A DNA stretch of 64,000 nt from Solirubrobacter ginsenosidimutans (GTDB taxonomy: Bacteria > Actinomycetota > Thermoleophilia > Solirubrobacterales > Solirubrobacteraceae), in assembly GCF_027587205.1 (NCBI RefSeq), contig NZ_JAPDOD010000043.1:13736-77735 (forward strand), read 5' to 3'. The translations under genes and the position numbers were made by a program. This document shows, one piece after another, positions 24,174 through 33,700 of this stretch; position 1 is the stretch's first letter; each line of letters opens with the position of its first letter. Under the pieces are notes generated by a model. It made no database searches. It had not been told where the DNA came from and was given only the letters and a program-made list of their open reading frames with translations.

Positions 24174-24941
24174 TCAGTGTGCGACGAAGCCGCCGTCGAC
24201 AGGTAGGGCGACGCCGAGGACGAAGCTGGCGCCGGGGCTGGCGAGCCAGAGCACGGCGGCGGCGATCTCGTCGGCGCGGCCGACGCGGCCGATCGGCTGG
24301 TCGCGCATGACCTGTTCCATCGCTTCGGGCTGGTTTTCGATCAGGTCGGCGGCCATCGGGGTGTCGATCACGCCGGGGCAGACGGCGTTGATGCGGATGC
24401 CGAGCGGCGCGTAGTCCATGGCGGCGCTCTTGGTCAGGCCGATCACGCCGTGCTTGGCCGCGTGATAGGACGCGCGGCCGGCTTGGCCGACGAGGCCGCC
24501 GAGCGAGGAGCAGTTGACGATCGCGCCGCTCTTCTGCGTGCGCATCTGGAGCAGTTCGTGCTTCATGCAGGTCCAGATGCCGCGCAGGTTGATGGCGGTC
24601 ACGCGGTCGAAGTCCGCCGCGGGTTCGTCGGCGATGTCGCCGGTGTAGCCGACGATGCCGGCGTTGTTGAAGGCCATGTCGAGGCGGCCGTAGGTCGCGA
24701 CGGTGCGCTCGATCATCGCGGCGACCTGTGCCTCGTCGGCGACGTCGCAGGTGACGCCGATCGCCTGATGGCCGGCCGCCGTCAGTGCGTCGGTGGCGGC
24801 GCGCAGGGCGTCCGGGTTGATGTCGGCGAGCACGACAGCGGCGCCGGCATCGGCGAAGGCCTGCGCGGTCGCGAGGCCCATGCCGGAGCTTGCGCCGGTG
24901 ACCAGGGCGACCTGACCGTTGAAGTCATAGGTGGGGGTCAC
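24174..24941 (-). CDS. SDR family NAD(P)-dependent oxidoreductase (3-ketoacyl reductase type)
   Basis: 255 residues from GTG 24941, which overlaps the stop of the upstream SDR gene in GTGA. Classical SDR features: cofactor motif TGASSGMG, NNAG (AFNNAGIVG), catalytic Ser in VNCSSLGG, YxxxK in ASYHAAKHG, and the C-terminal SFVLGVALPVDGGF. The YHAAK sequence keeps the Tyr and Lys. The substrate is unknown; family members reduce ketones or oxidise secondary alcohols. It is coupled to a second SDR and divergent from an HTH regulator that probably controls both. Confidence 0.9.
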   Translation of the reverse strand: MTPTYDFNGQVALVTGASSGMGLATAQAFADAGAAVVLADINPDALRAATDALTAAGHQAIGVTCDVADEAQVAAMIERTVATYGRLDMAFNNAGIVGYTGDIADEPAADFDRVTAINLRGIWTCMKHELLQMRTQKSGAIVNCSSLGGLVGQAGRASYHAAKHGVIGLTKSAAMDYAPLGIRINAVCPGVIDTPMAADLIENQPEAMEQVMRDQPIGRVGRADEIAAAVLWLASPGASFVLGVALPVDGGFVAH

Positions 24942-25789
24942 GCGATCTCGGCCGTGGCGAGCGCCAGTGAGCACGACAGGTCGCGGTGGGCGTCGATCTG
25001 TGCCTGGCGTTCGGCGAGCTTGTCTTCTGCTTGGGCGATCGCGTCGGCGCCGGCGATGAAGCGAAGCGGCGGCTGCGGCTCGCCGGCAAGGGTCACCAGC
25101 GCCTGCGCGAGCTTGGCCGGGTCGCCGCCCTGCTTGCCGTTCATCCCGTCCCAGAACGCACGCTGGCCGGCGTTGCGCTCGGCGTAGTCCTCGATCGACG
25201 CCGGCGCGTAGTTCGTCGACTCCTGCGTGAGTAGCTCGGTGCGGAAGAAGCCGGGGTTTACGACCGTGGCGTGGATGCCGAAGGGCTCGATCTCGGGCGC
25301 GAGCGACTCCATCCAGCCATCGACGCCGAACTTCGACGCGGCATACGCGGACCCGTACTCAAAGCCCGCGAACCCGGCCGAGGAGGAGATCGTGATCACG
25401 TGCCCGGAGCGCTGGCTGCGCATGACCGGCAGGACCGCGCGCGTCACGTTCATCGGGCCAAGCAGGCTCACGGCGAGCTGGCGCTGCATCTGCTCGGGCG
25501 TGAGCTCCTCGAAGAAGCCGGCGTAGAAGCTGGCCGCGTTGTTGACCAGGACGTCGACGGAGCCGAAGCGCTCGATCGTGGCCTCGACCGCCGCGTCGAT
25601 CTGCTCGGCGTCGGTGACGTCGAGCGTGAGCACGAGGAGGTTCTCGGCGTCGCCGAGCGCGCTGGTGACGGTGCCGGGGTTGCGCCCGGTGGCGACGACG
25701 TTGTGTCCGGCGGCGAGGGCGGCGGTGGCGATGTCGACGCCCAGGCCGCGGCCGGCGCCGGTGATGATCCATGTCTTGGTGTCAGTCAT
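24938..25789 (-). CDS. SDR family oxidoreductase
   Basis: 283 residues from ATG 25789 with GGAAGG 5-10 bases upstream. Motifs: TGAGRGLG for NAD(P), VDVLVNNAA, catalytic Ser in ITISSSAGFAG, and YGSAYAASKFGVDGW with the YxxxK pair. The length and C-terminal part (PGFFRTELL) fit the group of SDR enzymes often annotated as short-chain alcohol dehydrogenases acting on bulky substrates. It is the first gene of the two-SDR operon; the start of the second overlaps its stop. Confidence 0.9.
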   Translation of the reverse strand: MTDTKTWIITGAGRGLGVDIATAALAAGHNVVATGRNPGTVTSALGDAENLLVLTLDVTDAEQIDAAVEATIERFGSVDVLVNNAASFYAGFFEELTPEQMQRQLAVSLLGPMNVTRAVLPVMRSQRSGHVITISSSAGFAGFEYGSAYAASKFGVDGWMESLAPEIEPFGIHATVVNPGFFRTELLTQESTNYAPASIEDYAERNAGQRAFWDGMNGKQGGDPAKLAQALVTLAGEPQPPLRFIAGADAIAQAEDKLAERQAQIDAHRDLSCSLALATAEIA

Positions 25790-25820
25790 TGCCCTTCCAA
25801 GAAAGCGCGCGCCGACGAAC

Positions 25821-25864
25821 AGTGGGAGTCTCTGTCGACCCAGGTACTGGCAGTGCCTCCCACT
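25821..25864. promoter_or_regulatory. Spaced inverted repeat between SDR operon and HTH regulator
   Basis: Perfect 8-bp arms AGTGGGAG (25821-25828) and CTCCCACT (25857-25864) are centred 36 bp apart in the 104-bp divergent region. The spacing is a bit over three helical turns, which fits a regulator binding two half sites or looping. It precedes the -10-like TAGGCT (25881-25886) of the regulator gene. Confidence 0.4.
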
Positions 25865-25893
25865 CCTGGCCATCCGGATCTAGGCTCGATGTC

Positions 25894-26763
25894 GTGGACA
25901 CCAAGGACGAGATCCGCGAGTTCCTCACCTCGCGCCGGGCGAAGCTCACGCCGCAGCAGGCCGGGCTGCCGGTCTTCGGCGGCACCCGCCGCGTGCCGGG
26001 CCTGCGTCGCGAGGAGGCGGCGATGCTCGCCGGCGTCAGCGTCGACTACTACACCAAGATGGAACGCGGCGACCTGCGCGGCGTCTCCGAAGGCGTCCTC
26101 GACGCCCTCGCCCGTGGGCTCAGGCTCGACGACGCCGAACGGACGCACCTCTTCGATCTCGCTCGCGCCACCGGCCCGACCGCGCCCACGCGCCGCCGCC
26201 GCGGCGCCCCGCAGCGCGTCCGGCCGAGCGTGCAGCGCATCATCGACGCGATGACCCACGCGCCCGCGCTGGTGCAGAACGGCCGCGGGGACGTCCTGGC
26301 CGCCAACCGCCTCGGCTACGCGCTCTACTCCGAGATGGACCTCGCGCCCGGCCAGCCCGCCAACCACGCCCGGTTCGTCTTTCTCGACCCGCGCTCGGAG
26401 CGCTTCTTCGCCGAGTGGGACCGCGTCGCCGACGACACCGTGGCCATGCTGCGCACCGAGGCCGGCCGCGACCCGCACGACCGCAACCTCACCGACCTCG
26501 TCGGCGAGCTCTCCACCCGCAGCGAGGGCTTCCGCACCCGCTGGGCCGCGCACAACGTCCGCGCCCACCAGACTGGCAGCAAGCGCTACCACCACCCGGT
26601 CGTCGGCGATCTCGAACTGACCTACGAGATCCTCGAACTCGCCGCCGACCCCGGCCTCGTTCTTCTCGCCCTCAGCGCCGAGCCCGGCACCCCGTCACAC
26701 GACGCGCTCAACCTGCTCGGAAGCTGGGCCGCCACCACCTCGCACGCCGCCGAACCGGCCTGA
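25894..26763 (+). CDS. XRE-type HTH regulator with MmyB-like ligand-binding domain
   Basis: 289 residues from GTG 25894. An N-terminal helix-turn-helix (VPGLRREEAAMLAGVSVDYYTKMERG, continuing to about residue 75) is followed by an MmyB-like/PAS-related domain: VQRIIDAMTHAPALVQNGRGDVLAANRL, YSEMDLAPGQPANHARFVFL, GSKRYHHPVVGDLELTYE. This architecture is a very common actinobacterial regulator that usually represses a divergently encoded short-chain dehydrogenase, as here. The GTG lies 7 bases after a -10-like TAGGCT, so the mRNA is probably leaderless. Confidence 0.92.
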   Translation: MDTKDEIREFLTSRRAKLTPQQAGLPVFGGTRRVPGLRREEAAMLAGVSVDYYTKMERGDLRGVSEGVLDALARGLRLDDAERTHLFDLARATGPTAPTRRRRGAPQRVRPSVQRIIDAMTHAPALVQNGRGDVLAANRLGYALYSEMDLAPGQPANHARFVFLDPRSERFFAEWDRVADDTVAMLRTEAGRDPHDRNLTDLVGELSTRSEGFRTRWAAHNVRAHQTGSKRYHHPVVGDLELTYEILELAADPGLVLLALSAEPGTPSHDALNLLGSWAATTSHAAEPA

Positions 26764-26979
26764 CGCGGCCAGCAACGGAAAGATTCGGAAGCCATGCAGA
26801 TCGGCGCCGTGTACCCGCAGCCCGAGCTGAGGAGCAGCCCTCTGCAAACTTCCCTGGAAAGCCCGGGATTTCGTAGCCCGATGCACCCGCCTTCTCCACT
26901 CCTCACCGGACCTCGGCCCCGAACTCGGGGCCGAGGCTGTTTCGGGCCCGCGTTTCGGCGAACCGGCTCCGACACCCGG
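26764..26979. other. Intergenic region with weak RNA-like pairing
   Basis: 216 bases between convergent genes with no convincing coding sequence. Apart from the terminator hairpin at 26911-26936, the only structure I see is a 7-bp pairing TGAGGAG (26828-26834) with CTCCTCA (26899-26905) that would close a 78-nt element. I could not match it to a tRNA or a known RNA family. Confidence 0.3.
26911..26942. terminator. Hairpin terminator between convergent genes
   Basis: Perfect 10-bp stem CCTCGGCCCC (26911-26920) / GGGGCCGAGG (26927-26936) with a 6-base loop, followed on the plus strand by CTGTTTC. It lies between the regulator (ends 26763, plus) and the esterase (ends 26980, minus) and could stop transcription from both sides. 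Confidence 0.6.
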
Positions 26980-27996
26980 CTATCCACGAGGCCGGAGCAG
27001 CGGGTGGCGCATGAAGAACGCGTACATGGCCGCCGTGGCGTCCGGGCCCGCCGGGTCGGCGTAGGGCTGTGACCCGTCGCCGCCCGACCAGGCGTGATCC
27101 ATGCCGTGGACGAGCCAGTACGACGCCAGCTCGGCGCCGGTCTTGTCCGCGTAGGTGCGGACCGAGTGGGAGCGGATGCCGGAGGAGACGTGCGACTGCG
27201 TCGTCGCGGGACGGCTCACCACGGAGCCGTTCGTGGCTCCGTCGTCGGCGAGGTCGCCGGTGAGCAGCCACTGCTGCAGCAGCTGGTCGCCGTTGACGGG
27301 CGGCACCGTGGTGTCGTCGTCGCCCTGGAAGGCGATCAGCGGGACGGGGCGCGCACGCGGGCCCATCTCGCGGTAGGCGGCTCGGCCCGCCTGGTCGGGA
27401 TCGGCGCTCTTATAGCCCGCGCACGTCGCCGTGGCCGCGTACTCGCAGCCCGAGCCGACGCCGATCGCGGCGTAGTAGTCGGGGTAGGTCGCAGCCATCA
27501 CCGAGGCCATCGCGCCCCCGGCCGAGAGCCCATCCACGAAGACCCGCCGCGGATCGACCGCGTAGGTGTTCTCGATCAGGCTGGTCACCGCCGCGATCCG
27601 CGCGGGTTCGCCCGCCCCGCGGTGCATGCTCGAATCCAGGAAGAAGTTCCAGCACTTCATCCGGTTCGAGCCGTCATCCTGCTGCGGGAATAGGACGATG
27701 AACCCCTTGGCCTCCGCCAGGGCATCCCATCGCGTCAACCGCCGGAACCCATCCGCGGTCTGCGTGCAGCCGTGCAGCGCGACCACCAGCGGCATGGGCG
27801 TTGCCGGCGTGTACGTCGACGGGACATACAGCTGGTAGTGGATGCCACCCTCCGGGCCGCCGTAGCCCCCGCTCGAGAGCGTCCCGGTGGCAGCGGTTGC
27901 TGTCCTTGGCCACAGCGCGGCGGCCGCCAGCAGCGCCACGGCAAGCAGGAGTCCAAGGATCTTCCATTCGGTTCCATGTGACGGGATAGGTGTCAT
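26980..27996 (-). CDS. Secreted PHB depolymerase-family esterase
   Basis: 338 residues from ATG 27996; a longer reading frame upstream lacks family features. A signal or anchor helix spans about 11-35 (WKILGLLLAVALLAAAALWP). The alpha/beta-hydrolase domain has the oxyanion motif LHGCTQ, the lipase box GLSAGG with Ser158, Asp in FQGDDDTTVPP (about 227) and His in VHGMDHAWSGG (about 300). This fits the extracellular polyhydroxybutyrate depolymerase/feruloyl-esterase family (LpqC/PhaZ type). The usual C-terminal substrate-binding domain is absent, so polymer binding is uncertain. Confidence 0.9.
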   Translation of the reverse strand: MTPIPSHGTEWKILGLLLAVALLAAAALWPRTATAATGTLSSGGYGGPEGGIHYQLYVPSTYTPATPMPLVVALHGCTQTADGFRRLTRWDALAEAKGFIVLFPQQDDGSNRMKCWNFFLDSSMHRGAGEPARIAAVTSLIENTYAVDPRRVFVDGLSAGGAMASVMAATYPDYYAAIGVGSGCEYAATATCAGYKSADPDQAGRAAYREMGPRARPVPLIAFQGDDDTTVPPVNGDQLLQQWLLTGDLADDGATNGSVVSRPATTQSHVSSGIRSHSVRTYADKTGAELASYWLVHGMDHAWSGGDGSQPYADPAGPDATAAMYAFFMRHPLLRPRG

Positions 27997-28148
27997 GCGG
28001 CCAACGGTCGGCCGCCACGAGGGGAGCCGGGATCCCCTTGATCGGGGGAACTGCGCCGAGCCGCGGCCCGTCAGTGCCCGGCACGGAAACCGTCCGGTGA
28101 ACACCGTCCCAAGGCCGATACGTTCGGGCGAGAGCCCCGGAAGCCGCG

Positions 28149-28276
28149 TTGCCCGTGCCCGAACCGTCCATCATCCCCCGCGGCGCGCTCTTCGCGCCAG
28201 GCCGCGTGACCGTGGTGTCGGCGCCTGCGGGGAGCGGGAAGACGTGTCTGCTGCGTTGGTGGATCAGCGAGGCGGG
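28149..28276 (+). pseudogene. Out-of-frame Walker A remnant of the LAL regulator
   Basis: In the frame beginning TTG 28149 the sequence reads RVTVVSAPAGSGKTCLLRWW, a clear P-loop of a MalT/LAL-type ATPase. About 20 codons later similarity ends, and the Walker B region (LWLVIDDLHEL) continues in a different frame from about 28275. Normal LAL proteins have about 80-90 residues between these two motifs. A deletion with frameshift, or a sequencing error plus a compact natural variant, would explain this. Confidence 0.6.
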
Positions 28277-30622
28277 GCGGTCGTCGAGCACCTGCTCGAG
28301 GACCTGGGCTCGATCGAAACCCCCCTGTGGCTCGTGATCGACGACCTGCACGAGTTGCATTCGCTCGAGGCGCTGCGCGATCTCGCCCTGCTGGCGATGC
28401 GAGCCGCCCCAGAGCTGCGGTTCGTGCTCTCGACCCGCGGGGAGCTCCCACTCGGCCTGCACCGCCTGTGGCTCGAGGGCGCGTTGACGGAGGTGCGGGC
28501 CGACGATCTGCGCTTCTCGCTCGACGAGGCGCGCACGCTGTTCGACCGAGCCGGGGTGCAGCTGTCGGAGCGGGCGCTGGTGCGGCTCTACGAGCGCACC
28601 GAAGGCTGGTGCGCGGGACTGCGGCTGGCCGCGTTGTCGCTGGTCGGCCATCCCGAGCCCGAGCGCTTTGCGGCCGAGTTCTGCGGCAGCGAGCGCACAG
28701 TCGCTGCGTACCTGCTGGCCGAGGTCCTCGAGCGGCAGCCCGAGGACGTCAAGCAGCTGCTGCTCAGGACCTCGATCTTGGAGCGCGTCAACGGTCCGCT
28801 CGCCGATCGGCTGACCGGAGACTCGGGCGGCGAGCGCGTCCTGCAGGAGCTCGAGCAGGAGGGCGCCTTCGTCGTCTCGCTGAACGCGCAGCGCAGCTGG
28901 TTCCGCTACCACGCGCTGTTTGCCGACCTGTTGCAGCTCGAGCTGCGCCGCACCGCGCCCGCGCTCGTTGCCGAGCACCACGGCACGGCCGCGAGCTGGT
29001 TCGCGCGGCACAAGTTCCCGATCGAGGCGATCCGCCATGCCCAGGCCGCGGAGCACTGGACCATGGCGAGCCGAATGCTGTGCGACCACTGTCTCACGCT
29101 GCGCACGGGAGGGCAGTGGGCGACGGCGCAAGCGCTGCTGGCGCGATTTCCGGACGACGTCATCGCCGCCGATGCCGAGCTGCCGCTGTTCCTCGCGGTC
29201 GACGAGATGCTCGGCGGATCGCTCGTGCAAGCCGAGCGGATGCTCGCGCGCGCCTCCGACCGGTCGGCGTCGCTGCCGGTCGAACGGCGCAGGCGCCTTC
29301 AGGCGCGCGTCGCCGTCCTGCACCTCTGGGTCGCGCTCCGGCGCTGCGATCCCCCGGCGGTCGTCGCGGAGGCCGGGCGGCTCCTCGGCCCGATCGAGGC
29401 GCCCGACAGCACCGGGCCGCGGCTCAATGACGAACTTCGCGCGATGGCGCTGTCCTGCCACGGCATCGGCGACCTCTGGAGAGGCCAGTACGCGGACGCC
29501 GAGCCGTACCTCGAGCAGGCGCGCGAGCTGGCCCACCGCACCGGGCAGTGCTACGTCAAGGTGAGCGCCCTCGCGTACTCGGCGGTGCCGCTGATGTATC
29601 GCTCGTTCATGCTCGCACGCGAGACATGCGCGCAGGCGATCGACGAGGCCCATCAGCACGGATGGGACGAAGCGCCGATCGCCGGCATCGCCCACACCGT
29701 GCGCGGCGTGCTCTTCGTGTGGCAGGGGCATCTGGACGAGGCGCAACGGTGGCTCGACATCGCACAGCGCACGGTCCGGGCGGAAGCCGTGCCCGCGGTC
29801 GGCCTCTGGCTGCGGCTCGCCCGGGGCCAGCTCGAGCTGGCCCGAGGGCGCGACCATGAGGCGCTGACCGCGCTCACCGCGGCCGTCCACTTCGACGACC
29901 TCCTTGCCACGCGGCATCCCATGGCCGGGCAGACCCGCGGGCTCATGCTGCAGGCGATGCTGCGGCTCGGCGACGCCGACGGCGTCGAACGGGCGCTCGC
30001 GAAGCTCGACGGAGAGCTTCGCGAGGGGCCGGAGCTGCGCAAGGCGACCGCCGCGCTGCGGCTCGCGCAGGACGACGCGGAGGCGGCCACAGAAGCGCTC
30101 GCGCCGGTCATCGACGGGTCTGCTCCCGTGGTCTATCGGGCCTGGCTGGTCGAGGCGTTCATTCTGGAGGCGCTCGCGCGCGAGACGCTCGGAGACGCTG
30201 GCGCGACCGGGCGCGCGCTGGAACGTGCGCTCGATCTCGCCGAGCCCGACGGCGCGCTCTGGCCGTTCCTGCTGCACCCCGCGCCCGAGCTGCTCGCGCG
30301 CCATGCGCGCCACCACACCACCCACAGCGCTCTGGTCCGCGAGATCCGCAGCCTGCTGTCCGGCCGGCTGCGGGCGTCGCCGCTCGACGTGCCAGAGCCG
30401 CTGCTCGAGCCGCTCAGCGAGAGCGAGACGCGCCTCCTGCGCTATCTGCCGACCAACCTCTCCGTGCCCGAGATCGCCGAGGAGCTCTACGTGGCCGCGA
30501 GCACCGCCAAGACCCACGTCAAGCACATCTACGGCAAGCTCGGAGTCCACAGCCGCGCCGAGGCGGTCGAGCGCGCACGCGCCCTCGGGCTGCTCGCGCC
30601 CTCTTCGCTCGAACGACGATGA
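28259..30622 (+). CDS. LuxR-family (LAL-type) transcriptional regulator, N-terminal ATPase disrupted
   Basis: 787 residues if started at GTG 28259; the frame is also open further upstream, but that part is unlike any family. It begins at a Walker B-like LWLVIDDLHELHSLEALRDL, continues with MalT-type helical bundle segments (YERTEGWCAGLRLAALSLVG, LLLRTSILERVNGPLADRLT), a TPR-like repeat region (about 330-680), and ends with a LuxR helix-turn-helix (SESETRLLRYLP, VPEIAEELYVAASTAKTHVK). The Walker A segment is out of frame just upstream, so ATP binding is probably lost. The SBBP-repeat gene starts 93 bases downstream and may be its target. Confidence 0.75.
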   Translation: MDQRGGAVVEHLLEDLGSIETPLWLVIDDLHELHSLEALRDLALLAMRAAPELRFVLSTRGELPLGLHRLWLEGALTEVRADDLRFSLDEARTLFDRAGVQLSERALVRLYERTEGWCAGLRLAALSLVGHPEPERFAAEFCGSERTVAAYLLAEVLERQPEDVKQLLLRTSILERVNGPLADRLTGDSGGERVLQELEQEGAFVVSLNAQRSWFRYHALFADLLQLELRRTAPALVAEHHGTAASWFARHKFPIEAIRHAQAAEHWTMASRMLCDHCLTLRTGGQWATAQALLARFPDDVIAADAELPLFLAVDEMLGGSLVQAERMLARASDRSASLPVERRRRLQARVAVLHLWVALRRCDPPAVVAEAGRLLGPIEAPDSTGPRLNDELRAMALSCHGIGDLWRGQYADAEPYLEQARELAHRTGQCYVKVSALAYSAVPLMYRSFMLARETCAQAIDEAHQHGWDEAPIAGIAHTVRGVLFVWQGHLDEAQRWLDIAQRTVRAEAVPAVGLWLRLARGQLELARGRDHEALTALTAAVHFDDLLATRHPMAGQTRGLMLQAMLRLGDADGVERALAKLDGELREGPELRKATAALRLAQDDAEAATEALAPVIDGSAPVVYRAWLVEAFILEALARETLGDAGATGRALERALDLAEPDGALWPFLLHPAPELLARHARHHTTHSALVREIRSLLSGRLRASPLDVPEPLLEPLSESETRLLRYLPTNLSVPEIAEELYVAASTAKTHVKHIYGKLGVHSRAEAVERARALGLLAPSSLERR

Positions 30623-30715
30623 GACGGCGGCGGCGCGCATTGAACGCGCCGTGTCCGCCGTGCGTAACAGCCTCAGGCACGCCTCATTGAGAGCTTGAGA
30701 GGGAGGTCGCGGGGA

Positions 30716-33700
30716 ATGCTGCGCAACGTCCTGTCGGTCGCGTTCGGCTTCGCGCTGGCGACCTTCGCGGTCGCCTGCGGGGCGAGTCCGCCTCCGCAAC
30801 TCGAGCAGAGCGCGGTGGCCAAGCCCACACGCAGCCTCCCGCTCACGTTCTTGGAGAATCGCGGCCAGACGGACCCGCGCGTGCGCTTCCACGTCCAGGG
30901 CTCGAGCCATGCGTTCTTCCTGACGCCGGACGAGATCGCGCTCACGCTCCGCAAGCAGTCGGGCGCGGGCGTCAATCTCGCGCTGCGGTTTGTCGGCGCG
31001 AACCCGAACCCGGCGCTGACCGGCGACGAGCGCGTCAAAGCCGCGGCGAACTTCATCCGCGGCGGCCGCCAGCAACACGTGCCCGGCTACCAGCAGGTGG
31101 TCTATCGCGACCTCTGGCCCGGCATCGACATGGCGCTGCGCGGAAGCGACGGTGAGCTCAAGTACGAGTTCCGCGTCCACCCGGGGGCGGACCCGCGGGC
31201 GATCCGGCTCGCCTACCGCGGCGCGAGCGGGCTGACGCAGACCACCGACGGGGCGCTGCGGATCGACACCCCGCTCGGCGCACTGACGGACTCTCCGCCC
31301 GTCGCCTACCAGGACAGCGGCCGCGTGGACAGCCGCTACGCGCTCACCGGCCGCGACGGCTACGGCTTCGCGATCGGCAGCTACGACTCGACGCGCGAGC
31401 TGATCATCGACCCGAACCTCGCCTACTCGACCTTTCTCGGCGGCGCGAGCGACGACACCCCGCTCGGCATCACCACCGACGCCGCCGGCAACGCGTACGT
31501 CACCGGCTTCACGCAGTCGCCGGACTTCCCGACGACCGCCGGCGCCTTCGACCGCACCGGCTCGGCGAGCAACAACCTCGACGTCTTCGTGACCAAGCTG
31601 AACCCGGCCGGCACCGCCGCCGTGTACTCGACGTTCATCGGGGGAGGGAACTTCGACTGGGGTCGCGCGATCACCGTCGACAGCTCCGGCAACGCCTACG
31701 TGACCGGCCAGACGAAGGGCTCGAACTTCCCGACCACGGGCGGCGCCTTCGACCGCACCTTCAACGTCGACACCTGCCCCCGCTGCGGGATCGACCAGTA
31801 CGACGCGTTCCTGCTCAAGCTCAACCCGACCGGCTCAGGGCTCGTGTACTCCACGTTCCTCGGCGGCACGCAGCTCGACGACGCGCTCGGGATCGCCATC
31901 GACGGCGCGCGCAACGCCTACGTGGCCGGCCAAACCGTCTCGAGCAACTTCCCGACGACCGCCGGCGCCTTCGACCGGACGCCCGCCGGCGGGTATGACG
32001 CCTTCGTCACCAAGCTCAACGCGACCGGCTCCGCCCTCGTCTATTCGACCCTGCTCGGGGGCGAGGACAACGAGCTCCCCGCCGGCATCAAGGTCGACTC
32101 GGGCGGCAACGCGATCGTCGGCGGCGGGACGCGCTCGACGGGCTTCCCGACAACGCCCGGGGTCTTCGACACGACCCAGAACGGCGGCGCTTTCGACGAG
32201 CGCTTCGACGGCTTCGTGACCAAGCTCAACGCGGCCGGCAACGGGCTCGTGTACTCGACGTTCGTCGGTGGCTCCAAGAGCGACTTCACCAGCGACTTCT
32301 CGGTCGACGCGGCGGGCAACACCTACGTCGCCGGCAGCACGCTCTCGCCCGACTTCCCGGTCACGCCGGGCGCCTTCGACAGCACGTTCAACGGCAGCGA
32401 GAGCTTCGCGCTGAAGCTGGATCCCGCCGGCTCGAGGCTCGTCTACTCGACCTTCGTGCCGACTGCGGCCGCCGTCGCGCCCGATGCGAACGGCAACGCC
32501 TGGCTCGCGGGCGGTCAAGGCCCGGGCGCGCTGATCACCCCGGACGCGTTCGCTCCGTTCTTCAAGGGCGGCGGCAGCGACGCCTACGTCGCGCGGCTGA
32601 ACGCCACCGGCTCGGCGATCGACTTCGCCAGCTTCCTCGGCGGCTCCAACAACGAGGGCGCCATCGACCTCGCGCTGGACCCGGCCGGCGACATCTACCT
32701 CGCCGGCCACACGTTCTCCTCGGACTTCCCGACCACGACCGGCGCGTTCGACCGCACGTTCGCTGGGAACCTCGACATCTTCTGGGGCGAGGGGTTCGTG
32801 GCGAAGGTGGATGTGGACGCCACGGCACCGCCGGTCACCCCGCCGGCGCCGGCGCCCGCCGCGCCGGCGCTCGCGACCCCGGCCGACGCGGCCACCACGG
32901 CGAACCCCGTCACCTTCGACTGGGGCGAAGTGAGCGGCGCCGCGAGCTACACGATCCAGGTCGACGAGATCTCGGCGTTCGGCAACCCGCTCGTCGCGAG
33001 CGCAAGCGTCACCGCCTCGCAGTGGACGACCGGCGCGCTGCCCGAGGGCACGTGGTTCTGGCGGGTGCGCGCGGTCAACTCCGAGGGCACGCCGGGCGCC
33101 TGGTCAGAGACCCGCCGGATCACGATCCAGAACGCCCCGCCGCCGCCTCCGCCCCCGGTGCCGGGCGCGCCGTCGCTGACGAGCCCGGCCGGCGGCGCCT
33201 CCGTGACACAGCCGTTCACGTTCGACTGGAGCGACGTGGCGAACGCCGCCTGGTACACGATCGAGGTCGACGACTCGGCGAGTTTCAGTCAGCCGCTGGT
33301 GTGGGCGGCGACGACCACGCCCTCCCAACTCGCGACCAACTCGCTCCCCAACGGCACGCTGTTCTGGCGCGTGCGGGCGTTCAACTCCGACGGCATCGGG
33401 GGCGACTACTCCGCCGTTCGCACGGTCGTCGTCGGCCCCGCTCCCCCCGGACCGCTGGCGGCGCCGTCGCTGCTCTCGCCCGCGGCCGACGCCCGCTTCT
33501 CGCCGGGTAGCTCGATCACCTTCGATTGGAGCGACGTCAGCGGCGCGAACGGCTACACGATCCAGATCGACGACTCGGACAGCTTCTCCGCGCCGCTCAC
33601 TCTCCAGCAGATCGTCAGCACGTCCCAATTCGCGACGAGCTCGCTGCCGACGCGGAGGCTGTGGTGGCGGGTGCGAGCCAACGACGGCGGAGCATGGTCG

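Noticed and set aside
26828..26905. tRNA gene
   Set aside because: A 7-bp closing pair exists, but no D-arm, anticodon arm or GGTTCRA T-loop can be found.
27674..31180. Very long open frame on the minus strand (over 1100 codons)
   Set aside because: It is antisense to the LAL regulator and SBBP gene, has the His/Arg/Gly-rich composition of GC-rich shadow frames and shows no family motif.
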